64,000 nucleotides of DNA from JACOND01 sp965202795 (lineage in GTDB: Bacteria > Bdellovibrionota > Bdellovibrionia > Bdellovibrionales > UBA1609): assembly GCA_965202795.1 (NCBI GenBank), contig OZ241848.1, positions 2,356,001 to 2,420,000 on the forward strand, read 5' to 3'. Position 1 is the first letter of the stretch. The number at the start of each line of letters is the position of its first letter. The notes beneath the pieces are model-generated. The model was not told the DNA's origin, ran no database searches, and saw only the letters and a list, made by a program, of their open reading frames with translations. Below, one piece after another: positions 18,552-27,307 of this stretch. The translations under genes and the position numbers were made by a program.

Positions 18552-18905
18552 AACCCCCCCATGCAGCCCCAAAGCCGCTCCCAGGCGGGCCGGGCTGATT
18601 CAGCAAAATATCCGCCGGATATGGCTCCGCCGGGGCCTCGGCCTGAAAGCATCCTCTGCGGACAAAGCTGATCCAGAGTATAAGCTCCGCCGGGGCTGCC
18701 CGCAAGGCGCAAAAAAAAAGGCGGGCATGCGGCGGCGGCCAAAGCCCTTAAGACCAAAGTCTGTAAAGAGCCAAAACGGCCTCTTTTGGCTTATCGGCCT
18801 TCCGCTGTTTTCCGACAAAGATTAGGGGGAATGGGCATGAAAAAGGGGGCGGGGCCGCCGGGGGGGCGGCGGAGTTTTCCACAGTTCGCCTTTGATGATT
18901 GAGCC
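18552..18905. other. Gene-free stretch
   Basis: Divergent intergenic region between the minus-strand operon above and the beta-barrel gene. Nothing recognisable beyond GC-rich runs. Confidence 0.4.
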
Positions 18906-19811
18906 ATGACGCGCCTTAAGATTTTTTTTGCCGCTTTTTTTTGTTTTGGCGCTGAAGGCCTTGACTCCATCAAAAGCGGGGCGCCGGGCGCCGGCGGGGG
19001 GCGGGGCATTCTTTTGGCCCAAAGCGATGACCTGGGCGCCTTTAACCCGTTTATTGATTTTGGGGAGTTTCAGGAAAATGTGGCCGAGCAGGAAAGCATA
19101 GATTTTTTTCAGCGCGGGCGGGCGCTCACAATCGCAGCCATAGGGGGATACGAGGCCATCACCTTTAACATGAGGCAGATTTTTGGGGACGCCCCGTTTG
19201 TTTTTGGGATTGGGGCCGGCTTCTTTTTTGACTTGAACCTTGCGCTTCAAATCAGCGGGTTTTTCCCCCACAAGCATTACTTCAGCCTGAGAAGCTCGTC
19301 CGTCAGCTTTTCCCATTATGGAATGGACCTGAAGTATTACTTTAACAAGCAGAGGCTGGTCAAAGGGGTCAGTTTTTTAAGCCCTTATATTATCTTTGGC
19401 CCTTTTTATTTCAGAAGCAGCGGGGGGCTGGAGGATATTCAGCAGGCGGAGTTTGCCGGCGTGATTCCCGGGCCGACAGACACAGCCCAGCCCGCCCCCT
19501 CGCCGCTGCCCCTCAGTCAGGAGGAAAGGCGGCAGGCAGAGACATTCACCGCCTTTGGAGTCAAGGCGGGCCTGGGGCTTGAAATCCCCCTGATCAAAAA
19601 AAGCTATATCGGCATTGAGATAGCCTACCTGTATGTGGATTTGCAGTTTGAGGGGGCGGACCTGAGCAGCATAGATGTCAAAAAAGTCAGCCATGCCGCT
19701 GCCAGAAGCCCGATCAGCCGCCTGCAGTATCCTGAGGCCCCGGCGCTGAGCGGCCGCCGGTTTTACGGAGACATTGTGACGGGCATGTTTTTTCTGGGCC
19801 TGAATTTTTAA
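18906..19811 (+). CDS. Probable outer-membrane beta-barrel protein
   Basis: 301 aa. After a short hydrophobic N-terminus (FFAAFFCFGA) there are alternating aromatic/glycine strands: FVFGIGAGFFFDLNLALQ, FSHYGMDLKYYFNK, LSPYIIFGPFYF, FGVKAGLGLEIPL and YIGIEIAYLYVDLQF. It ends in GMFFLGLNF with a terminal phenylalanine, as in many outer-membrane proteins. The signal peptide is weak, so the exact start (ATG 18906) is uncertain. Role unknown; porin-like or OmpA-like barrels are plausible. Confidence 0.65.
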   Translation: MTRLKIFFAAFFCFGAEGLDSIKSGAPGAGGGRGILLAQSDDLGAFNPFIDFGEFQENVAEQESIDFFQRGRALTIAAIGGYEAITFNMRQIFGDAPFVFGIGAGFFFDLNLALQISGFFPHKHYFSLRSSSVSFSHYGMDLKYYFNKQRLVKGVSFLSPYIIFGPFYFRSSGGLEDIQQAEFAGVIPGPTDTAQPAPSPLPLSQEERRQAETFTAFGVKAGLGLEIPLIKKSYIGIEIAYLYVDLQFEGADLSSIDVKKVSHAAARSPISRLQYPEAPALSGRRFYGDIVTGMFFLGLNF

Positions 19812-20549
19812 TGTCCAGGCTTTAGTTTTCCAAGGGGCCTTCGCCGCCGGAGCCTCCGCCGAAATTTTTCTGGAGACATGCTGCCGGGGACATGCTGCCG
19901 GGGCGCCTGTTTTTTTTGGACATCTGCCTTTGCCCGGCATTTTGCCGGGAGTCTTGGCGGCGGGGCCAGGCCTCCCAAGATCCCGGCAGCGCGGGGGGCG
20001 GGGGCGGCTGTTTCCCCCTGTCAGGCGGGAGCCGCCCCCCTGCCTCCCCCGCAGACGGAAGCAGCGGCGCGGGATTCGCGGAGGCAAAGTCTCCCCCCTT
20101 CCCTCCCCCGCAGACGGAAGCAGGCAATTTCTGAAAAACCAAGCCGGCTCTCCCCCCCCTGCGGGCGGAAGGCAAAGCTCTCCGGCGGCGCGGCGCCTCC
20201 CCGCCCTGGAAACAGCCGGAAACAGGCTTTTTTTCTGAAAATCAGCTGTCTGCCGCTGAAAAAAAGCCGCAGCAAACAGGCAAAAGCCAAAAAAACAGCC
20301 AAAACCTGGACTAAAGGCGGAAATTTAGCTTGCAAAATCTTGCGCTCTGCGCGGAAATGAAAGTTAAAGACATAAAAAAATCAGGGGGCCGCGAAAGCGG
20401 ATTGGCGAAACACCAGCTCTGCCGGCAAAAAAGCATCGTTATAACAGCCTGAGGCTTTTGCGCAAAAAAGGCTCGTCTGTTGATAATGGCTGAAAAAAGC
20501 GGGATGGCCGCAAAAAGCCGGGGCTGCAAACACTAAAAGGAGTTGAATT
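19812..20549. other. Gene-free GC-rich stretch
   Basis: About 740 bp with no supported gene. It has imperfect repeats of CCCCCGCAGACGGAAGCA (near 20048 and 20107, and a degenerate copy near 20157). ORFs crossing it are low-complexity and lack ribosome sites. Confidence 0.5.
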
Positions 20550-21113
20550 ATGAAAAAAGCGCTATTGTTTTTAAGCTTGGCAGCTGTCTCTTTGGCCGGC
20601 CTGCCTGAAATTTCCGAGGCCAAAAAGAAATACCGCTACATCAAGCGGGCTCATGGAGTCAAGCTGCTTCACGGGGGCTACGACATTATGTTTGGCGGCG
20701 ATGGCAATTTGAGTCTAAGCGGGGCTTATGCCTGGAACTGGAAGGGCCTGATAGAAACCGGGCCTTATTTTTCCCTGGGTGTCACTGTCCCCCCGAGTTT
20801 TGCCATTTCCGGATGGTCAGCCGGGCTTGGGATTGAATATAACTTTATCAAAAACCGGGGGAAGAGAAAGCTCATCCCCGCCCTTGGGATAAAACTGGGC
20901 GCAAAAGCCAAAAACAGAGATGATGGCGAAGTCGTTTACCCTCTCAGCGGGAATGTTGAGCCTGTCTTCACTCTCAAGTCTTTTGTCTCCAAGCGGACGG
21001 CTTTTTTGACATCTTTGAGCTACGCGCTTGGCATTCCCGGCTTTACGAATTTTCAAGGGCTGTATCACAATGTGGGCATCAAGCTGGGCTTTGCCCATTA
21101 TTTTGATTTCTAA
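20550..21113 (+). CDS. Small outer-membrane beta-barrel protein, 187 aa
   Basis: The ATG at 20550 has AAAAGGAGTTG upstream. A good signal peptide (MKKALLFLSLAAVSLAGLPEISEAK) is cleaved near residue 24. The mature part has amphipathic strands (LSLSGAYAWNWKGLIETGPYFSL is one region) and ends LGFAHYFDF, with a terminal aromatic. An intrinsic terminator follows at 21170. No specific family assigned. Confidence 0.8.
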   Translation: MKKALLFLSLAAVSLAGLPEISEAKKKYRYIKRAHGVKLLHGGYDIMFGGDGNLSLSGAYAWNWKGLIETGPYFSLGVTVPPSFAISGWSAGLGIEYNFIKNRGKRKLIPALGIKLGAKAKNRDDGEVVYPLSGNVEPVFTLKSFVSKRTAFLTSLSYALGIPGFTNFQGLYHNVGIKLGFAHYFDF

Positions 21114-21169
21114 AGCAGAGGGTTTATACAGGCTGCCCTGCCAGAAGGATTTTTTTTGCTGTTTTCATG

Positions 21170-21206
21170 GCCGGAAGGGGGCGGATATCCTCTTCCGGCT
21201 TTTTTT
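21170..21206 (+). terminator. Intrinsic terminator
   Basis: GCCGGAAG (21170-21177) pairs with CTTCCGGC (21192-21199), followed by seven Ts. Confidence 0.9.
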
Positions 21207-21319
21207 ATGGCCGCGGCGCCGGGCGGGCCGGCCGCGCGCCGCTTGGAAGAGCTAAAGCGCGGGGCCAGAAGCGCCGATAAGCTTTTGTGATGATATCTTT
21301 AAAAAAAACCAGCCTTTGG

Positions 21320-21332
21320 CCCCCCCCCCCCC
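21320..21332. repeat. Poly-C tract (C13) before the pilin-like gene
   Basis: Thirteen consecutive Cs, 27 bases upstream of the probable TTG start at 21360. The tract could pair with the ribosome site GGGGAGGGAGGG (21343-21354). Homopolymers this long are prone to slippage. Confidence 0.9.
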
Positions 21333-21359
21333 GGCTTTTGGCGGGGAGGGAGGGCTGTT

Positions 21360-22970
21360 TTGAGCGGCGGCATGAGCCCAAAGGGGTTTTCGCTGGTCAG
21401 TGTTTTGGTCTCCAGCGCTCTGGGGCTGATGGTTGTTATGGGAATCTCCCACAACATGATCCAAACCGCCCTTAACCGCCAAATCATGGAAAAGCGCCAC
21501 CTCAGGCAGGACATGCAGACATTCATCAAAGCCGCCCTCAACAACTCAGCCTCCTGCCAAAACACGCTCTCATCACAGCTGGACTCTGGCGCCGCGAAAG
21601 CGGACAAAAACCTCGCGCCCCATGCCGGCCAGGAGCGAAAGTTTGAGATCAAAATCCTCAAAGACGCCAATGGAGGGACGATTCTTGACTTTTCCAAAGA
21701 CGCCTCTGGCAATCTCACCCATCAGGCAAGCAAAAGCCGGCTTTCCGATCTGGGGATTGACCGCTTTGAAAAAATGGAGTTCATCCACAGCAAATCCCAG
21801 CCAAGCCTCGGAAAAGTTGTCTTAAAATCCAAAACCAGCATCGGGAGCCTTCACAATAGGCAAAACAGAGAGCTTGTCTGGCATCTCTCCGGCCTGACAA
21901 TAGGAGATCCGGACGGGGCGGATACCGATGGCGATGGGACGGACCTTGGCGATCAGGTCCAGTCCTGCTCGGAGGCTGAGCCTTTGAAGATTCTCTGCGG
22001 CTCAGCCGTCACAGGCAGCCCGCACAGCAATGGCGGAGGCTTTGTGGAAAACAGCGCCAATGTAAACTCCAGCGCTTTTGTGGACAGCAAGTCTGTGGTC
22101 TGCGGAAATGCCAAAATTGAAGCGAATGCCAGGGTTTTTGGAGGCGCTTTGGTGAAAGACAGAGCTATAGTCAAGGACAGGGCTCTGGTCTATGGGAACG
22201 CGCAAGTATCGGGAGATGCGGAAATTTCCGGCGATGCCAAAGTCTATGATGGCGCCAAGGTTTCGGGGAATGCGAAAGTCAAGGGCCATGCAAAAGTCTA
22301 TGACAGCGCCAAGGTTTCAGGAAGAGCGGAAGTCAAAGGCCAGGCAAAAGTCTATGGGATGGCGGAAGTCAAAGATGACGCGCGGGTTTATGGGACAGCG
22401 CCGAACGGGGCGAAAGTTTTTGGCCAGGCCATTGTTTCCGGGAGCGCCCAAATCTATGGAAAAGCCCGGGTTCGGGGGTCAGCGGAAGTTAGCGACTCTG
22501 CAAAGATTTACGGCTCAGCGCAGGTTTATGGCAATGCGCAGGTTTATGGCTCAGCCAAGGTTTCTGGGAATGCCAAGGTTTATGACGGAGGCAAAGTGTC
22601 CGGCTCCGCAGCGCATGTCCGCGGGAACGCCCAAGTGTTTGACAGCGGCGCAGTCTTCGGAAACGCCCAGGTTTACGGGAACGCCCGAATAAAAGATCTT
22701 GGCCGGGCCTTTAAAAACGCCCATGTTTATGGAAACGCCCAAGTCATAAAACACGGCGCGGGCGGAAACGCCCATGTCCGGGGAAATGCCGGCATTGAGG
22801 CCTGGGTTTTCCAAAACGCCATAGTTGGCGGCGATATTCACACATGGCATAACATACACGGAAACTGCCGCTGTGAATTGACCAAACCCGCGGGAGCGCA
22901 AAACATGCATGTCAGCGCCGCATGCTCATCAGGAACTTGCTCGGCGACTCCCCATTACCCTGCAAATTAA
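21360..22970 (+). CDS. Type IV pilin-like protein fused to a long beta-helix repeat domain
   Basis: 536 aa. Near the start, PKGFSLVSVLVSSALGLMVVMG matches the prepilin cleavage/methylation motif (G-F-S-L) and hydrophobic stalk of type IV pilins and pseudopilins, though residue 5 is not E. Residues ~40-185 form a globular pilin-like part. From ~210 to ~490 there are about forty short hexapeptide-type units such as AKVYGNAQVSGDAE, predicted to stack as a beta-helix. A cysteine-containing C-terminus follows. The TTG at 21360 is favoured because GGAGGG lies five bases upstream; an ATG follows at 21372. A C13 tract precedes it. A frameshifted paralogue lies at 9740-10788. Function unknown; perhaps a minor pilin or surface fibre. 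Confidence 0.75.
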   Translation: MSGGMSPKGFSLVSVLVSSALGLMVVMGISHNMIQTALNRQIMEKRHLRQDMQTFIKAALNNSASCQNTLSSQLDSGAAKADKNLAPHAGQERKFEIKILKDANGGTILDFSKDASGNLTHQASKSRLSDLGIDRFEKMEFIHSKSQPSLGKVVLKSKTSIGSLHNRQNRELVWHLSGLTIGDPDGADTDGDGTDLGDQVQSCSEAEPLKILCGSAVTGSPHSNGGGFVENSANVNSSAFVDSKSVVCGNAKIEANARVFGGALVKDRAIVKDRALVYGNAQVSGDAEISGDAKVYDGAKVSGNAKVKGHAKVYDSAKVSGRAEVKGQAKVYGMAEVKDDARVYGTAPNGAKVFGQAIVSGSAQIYGKARVRGSAEVSDSAKIYGSAQVYGNAQVYGSAKVSGNAKVYDGGKVSGSAAHVRGNAQVFDSGAVFGNAQVYGNARIKDLGRAFKNAHVYGNAQVIKHGAGGNAHVRGNAGIEAWVFQNAIVGGDIHTWHNIHGNCRCELTKPAGAQNMHVSAACSSGTCSATPHYPAN

Positions 22971-22998
22971 GCTGGTTTTATCTCCGCTATATTGCAAT

Positions 22999-25002
22999 TC
23001 ACATCATAGAGACCGGATCCCTGTTCATCTTCACCTGAACAAACCGCCTGGCCTTAAAGGATTTTAAAAACACATCCAGAAAGCTCTGAAGCCGCGCATG
23101 GCCCGCCGCCTTTATCAGAATATGAATCCTGAACCGGTTTTTGATCTTAAAAACCGGCGCGGGGCTGGGGCCAAGGACTGTGAGGCCGCGCCCGGCCAGC
23201 CGCCGGGCCGTCTGGCCCAGTCTGCCGGCGTCCTCCCTGGCAGCCGCCTCTTTTGAGCTTTCCACGCGAAACAGGCAGAGGCGCGAAAACGGCGGGTAAA
23301 AAAACTTTTCCCTGGATTTCAGCTCCTCTTCGGCAAAGCCCAGATAGTCCTGGCGCGCGGCAAACGCAAGGCTTTGGTGATCAGGATTGAATGTCTGAAT
23401 CAGGGCGCTCCCGGCGGATTTGCGCCCCGCCCGGCCTGTCATTTGAAGCAAAATCTGCATAGCCCTCTCAGACGCGCGAAAGTCGGGGAAATGAAAGCTC
23501 AAGTCGGCCAAAAGAAGCCCCACAAGATCAATGGAGGGAAAGTCCAGCCCCTTGGCAATCATCTGTGTCCCAATAATGATTCCCGGCCGGCCGCTTTCCA
23601 CAATTTTAATAAACTCCTCCATTTCCTCTTTTGAATCGATGGCGTCCCGGTCGGCGCGGATGATTTGCGCTTTGGGAAAAAGATTTTTCAGCCCGCGCTC
23701 AACCCCCTCTGTCCCCAGGCCCTTTTCCAGAAGCCGGGAGCGCCGGCAGGAGGGGCAAATCTCAGGCTTTTTTTCCAGGTAAGAGCAGTAGTGGCAGAGA
23801 AGATGGCTCTCCCCGTGAAGAGTGAGGCTGATATCGCAGTTGGCGCATTTTTGGATATGCCCGCAGGCTGAGCAGATGATGGCGGAGGCCCGGCCCCTTC
23901 GGTTTAAAAAAAGCGCCGCCTGCCGGCCCCGGCTTAAGACATCATTGATCTGCGCGCGGAGCTTATCGCTCATCCAAAAGGGCTGGCCCTCAGATGGGGG
24001 GATTTTTAAATCCGCGAGGCTTGTTTTTGGCATGGGCTGATTCAGCGCCCTTTTTGTGAGGCGGAGAAGTTTGTATTTTCCCAGCTTTGCCTGATAAAGG
24101 GAGGTGAGGCTCGGCGTTCCCGAGCCGAGGATGATGGGAATGTCCAGAAGCCTGGCCAGCATGATGGCGCTGTCTCTGGCATGATAGACAAGCTTGTCCT
24201 CCTGTTTGAAGCTCCCCTCGTGCTCTTCGTCGACCACAATCAGCTGAAGCCGCGGCATGGGGCAAAACAGCGCCGAGCGGGTTCCGATGAGAAGGCTTTT
24301 TTTCCTCTGGATCATCTGCTGCCAGGCTGAGGTTTTCTGCCGCGGAGTGAGGCCGGAGTGCATCACAGCGGTCTGGCCGGGAAAAGACTCCGAAAAGCGC
24401 CTCAGCATTTGCGGGGTCAGAAAAATCTCCGGAAGCAGCAGCAGGGCCTGATCCCCGCGGCGCAAAACCTCCCCGGCGATTTTTTTATAGACCTCGGTTT
24501 TGCCGCTTCCGGTGACTCCGCAGAGCAGAAAAACCTGAAATCCAGAGCTTTTGAGGACAGCCTCCGCAGAGCGGCTTTGATCAGGGGTCAGGGCAGCCGC
24601 CGGCGCCGCGGGGCCGGCCCCGCCTTGAAAATCCTCCTCTTTGCTGAGCGCCTGCCCGGCTGAGGCGCCGTTTTGAGGGCTTTTGGCTTTTTTAAAGGGA
24701 AGCGGCGGAAAGCACATGGCCGCCACAAGCCCCACAGGGTAATGGTAGTAATGGCCGAGCCACTGGATCCATTCGGCGCGCTGCGGGCCCAGAGGCGGAA
24801 AGCCGCTTTCAATTTTTTGGATGGCTTTGAGGTTTGGGACTTTATGCCCCTGGGGATCATGCCCTAAGACAACCCCTCTGGCGGAGATGTTGTTTGACCC
24901 CAGGGGCGCCTGAACCCTCTGGCCCAAAGGGATGGCCTTGTTTGAGCTGTATGTCAAAGGCTCAAACAAAGCCCTTTGGAGAGCCACTTTAAAATAATTC
25001 AA
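22999..25002 (-). CDS. priA: Primosomal replication-restart helicase PriA
   Basis: 667 aa. PriA reloads the replisome at repaired forks. Walker A is GVTGSGKTE (K168) and the helicase box VVDEEH (258-261). It has the paired cysteine clusters of the zinc-binding domain (ICSACGHIQKCANCDISL, LCHYCSYLEKKPEICPSC) and helicase motif VI in LQMTGRAGRKSAG. The N-terminal DNA-binding domain (ALFEPLTYSS...GQRVQAPLGS) is recognisable. The start is a TTG at 25002 overlapping the upstream stop (TTGA), with GAGGGG upstream, so it is coupled to the hydroxylase gene. Confidence 0.95.
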   Translation of the reverse strand: MNYFKVALQRALFEPLTYSSNKAIPLGQRVQAPLGSNNISARGVVLGHDPQGHKVPNLKAIQKIESGFPPLGPQRAEWIQWLGHYYHYPVGLVAAMCFPPLPFKKAKSPQNGASAGQALSKEEDFQGGAGPAAPAAALTPDQSRSAEAVLKSSGFQVFLLCGVTGSGKTEVYKKIAGEVLRRGDQALLLLPEIFLTPQMLRRFSESFPGQTAVMHSGLTPRQKTSAWQQMIQRKKSLLIGTRSALFCPMPRLQLIVVDEEHEGSFKQEDKLVYHARDSAIMLARLLDIPIILGSGTPSLTSLYQAKLGKYKLLRLTKRALNQPMPKTSLADLKIPPSEGQPFWMSDKLRAQINDVLSRGRQAALFLNRRGRASAIICSACGHIQKCANCDISLTLHGESHLLCHYCSYLEKKPEICPSCRRSRLLEKGLGTEGVERGLKNLFPKAQIIRADRDAIDSKEEMEEFIKIVESGRPGIIIGTQMIAKGLDFPSIDLVGLLLADLSFHFPDFRASERAMQILLQMTGRAGRKSAGSALIQTFNPDHQSLAFAARQDYLGFAEEELKSREKFFYPPFSRLCLFRVESSKEAAAREDAGRLGQTARRLAGRGLTVLGPSPAPVFKIKNRFRIHILIKAAGHARLQSFLDVFLKSFKARRFVQVKMNRDPVSMM

Positions 25003-26750
25003 AAAGAAAGCCCCTCGCGGGCCAGCTTGAGCTTTTCGGGCTGGCTTTGGCCGGATTTTTTTAGATAGGCCAGGATTTGCCCCCGCATTTCCGGCGCCGC
25101 GTCCAAAAGCTCCAGCGCCTCCAGCCAGCAGCAGCCTTTCCGCCTTTTCAGGCGGCCCAGAAGGCGGCGGGCCCCGCTCAGGCGCCTGTTTGCCGGGCTG
25201 GCCTTTAATGCCTCTATGGCGCTGAAAACCGCGATATCGCTTTTTTGCTTTTGAGAGAATTTTCTGGGAGGAATTTTTGGCGGCTGAAAATCATCCTCCG
25301 CTCCAAAAGCCCCCGGATCCGCCGGGCCGGAAAATACCGAGCGGACAGCGCCCCCTATGGCCAGGTCAAAAGCGCCCCAAGAGGGATCATACAGCGTCCG
25401 CCCCTCTTTTTGAATCTGGCAGCTTTTAAAGGAGATGAGCAAAAGCCGGCCCTTTCGCCTCAAAAAACGGGAGGGCGCGCCCTCTAAAACAATCCGCGAG
25501 GGGAACTGCATGCGGACCGGCCGCCCCAGCCGCAGCCCCAGTCCCGCAAGCTCCGCATCGCTTCGCAGAAAGAGAGGCTTTTTGCCCTTTATAAGGGGCT
25601 TCAGCGGGGAGCTGTATCCATGATGATGAAAGTCCGCTCCATGGCCCGGCAGCTGGCGCCCCTCAAAAGAGAGCTGGCAGGAGCCGCCCAACCGGACAAA
25701 GGCCAGATCGTTTTCCGCTTTGACAAGGCTTTCCACCCGGCCGGAGATTTGCAGGCCGGAGTCCAGGGCCAGAGTGTTGATGGTTTTTGATTTGAGGGCC
25801 TGCCGCGCCCCATAAAGCCCGCCCCTTTTAAAGGACAGCTTTCCGGCGATTTGAGCCAAAAGATCTGTCAGGTGGGAAAAATCCTCCGCCACAAACAGCT
25901 GGGGCTGAAAGCTTGTGATGTCATAGGGGAAGTCAAGGCAGCGCGCGCTCAGGCGCAGCTTTTTGGCCCGGCTGATCTGCCGCGCCTCCTGAATGGAGGA
26001 TATAAGCCCCGCGCCGTAAATTTTTGGGTTTTTGAGGCTTCCCATAAGGCCGTATTCCGAAGTCCACCAGATAAACCGGGAAAGCCGCGCGGCCTCGCTC
26101 GCAAAACTCATGCTTTTTGAGATTTGCCTCAGGCGGCGGGCGGCGGCCTGAACTTGCCGCTTTGAGGACCGGGGGTTTTCTTTTAGATCGCTAAGCTCCC
26201 TTATGGCGAGGTATTGTTTTTGGTCCTCATGGCTGGAGATGGCCTTTAAAACAGTTTCCGCGTATTTTTTTAAAAAATCTGAAAAAACAGGGTGGGGCAG
26301 GAAGGGAACATGGCCCGCCGCCTCATGGACAATGTCCGGGGCCGGCGTGTAGGAGACATGATCTATGGAGCGGATTTCCGAAGCCACAGGCAAAACCCCG
26401 TTAAGCTGAAACTCCATAAAAGCCTTTGGCGGGATGAAGCCGCTCACAGGGACCGCCCGCCAGCCGAATTTTTGGAGCTTTCGGCTGATGTCTGAAATTT
26501 TGGGGATCTGGCTGAGGGTTATGCCGGTTTGCTCCAGCCCCTTCAGGCCGCCCGCGGCCCCAAAGCGGGAAAGACTGCCCCTTATGCCCCGCAGAATATA
26601 GCGCCACACCGCCTGATCCTGGGATGTGTATTTGCGCTGGGGGGCGGCGTATTTTTTTAAATGCGGCGGAATGATTGGACTCAAAGCCTGGACCTCCGAA
26701 GGCGCGGGCTGGGAGCCAGCTGCGGCCCCTAAAAAAAAAGCGCCATGCAT
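24999..26750 (-). CDS. Aromatic amino acid hydroxylase family protein
   Basis: 583 aa, larger than the ~300-residue bacterial phenylalanine 4-hydroxylases. The iron site is present: H142-E-A-A-G-H147 in PDIVHEAAGHVPF, and E232 in FIWWTSEYGL. WRAVPVSGFIPPKAF and SIDHVSYTPAPD are also characteristic. Members use a pterin, O2 and Fe(II) to hydroxylate Phe, Tyr or Trp; the substrate cannot be told here. The C-terminal ~300 residues are an extension of unknown role. The stop codon overlaps the priA start. Start ATG 26750 lacks a clear ribosome site. Confidence 0.85.
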   Translation of the reverse strand: MHGAFFLGAAAGSQPAPSEVQALSPIIPPHLKKYAAPQRKYTSQDQAVWRYILRGIRGSLSRFGAAGGLKGLEQTGITLSQIPKISDISRKLQKFGWRAVPVSGFIPPKAFMEFQLNGVLPVASEIRSIDHVSYTPAPDIVHEAAGHVPFLPHPVFSDFLKKYAETVLKAISSHEDQKQYLAIRELSDLKENPRSSKRQVQAAARRLRQISKSMSFASEAARLSRFIWWTSEYGLMGSLKNPKIYGAGLISSIQEARQISRAKKLRLSARCLDFPYDITSFQPQLFVAEDFSHLTDLLAQIAGKLSFKRGGLYGARQALKSKTINTLALDSGLQISGRVESLVKAENDLAFVRLGGSCQLSFEGRQLPGHGADFHHHGYSSPLKPLIKGKKPLFLRSDAELAGLGLRLGRPVRMQFPSRIVLEGAPSRFLRRKGRLLLISFKSCQIQKEGRTLYDPSWGAFDLAIGGAVRSVFSGPADPGAFGAEDDFQPPKIPPRKFSQKQKSDIAVFSAIEALKASPANRRLSGARRLLGRLKRRKGCCWLEALELLDAAPEMRGQILAYLKKSGQSQPEKLKLAREGLSF

Positions 26751-26810
26751 GACTTTACCGCCTGGCCAAAAAAAAATCCATTATGCCGGAGGGCTTTTTT
26801 TATTGGGACA

Positions 26811-27064
26811 GCCTGTCGGCTGTTCCCGGACCGCTAAGGAGTCACAAGCTTGTCCAGAGGAGGGTGTTCGGGCGCCTGTCGGCTGTTCCCGGACCGCTAA
26901 GGAGTCACAAGCTTGTCCAGAGGAGGGTGTTCGGGCGCCTGTCGGCTGTTCCCGGACCGCTAAGGAGTCACAAGCTTGTCCAGAGGAGGGTGTTCGGGCG
27001 CCTGTCGGCTGTTCCCAGACCCCGCTAAGGAGTCACAAGCTTGTCCAGAGGAGGGTGTTCGGGC
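26811..27064. repeat. 63-bp tandem repeat, four copies
   Basis: Units begin at 26811, 26874, 26937 and 27000; the last has two extra bases. Each contains GCCTGTCGGCTGTTCCC and CTTGTCCAGAGGAGGGTG. They are related to the single copy near 53350 and to the purL repeats. The rest of 26751-27307 holds no gene. Confidence 0.9.
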
Positions 27065-27307
27065 GGCCTGTCGGATGCGGAAAAACAAAAGCTATAGCGC
27101 TGGCAAAATAATTGGGGAAAGCTTTTTTAAAGACAAAGCCGGCGGTTTGAGCTTAATATAATCACAGCGGAGAGTTCCCTTATTTATTGCAGCCGGAAAG
27201 CGGCGCCCGCGCAAAAAGCCCGCTAAGCCATGCATGAGCCAAAAGCATACAGCCAGTCTTTTTAACGCGCCGCACAAAAACCCGCTGCCCCGGCATGATT
27301 TTCAGGC

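Noticed and set aside
26811..27064. Tandem repeats as a second CRISPR array
   Set aside because: Units are contiguous 63-bp copies with no unique spacers.
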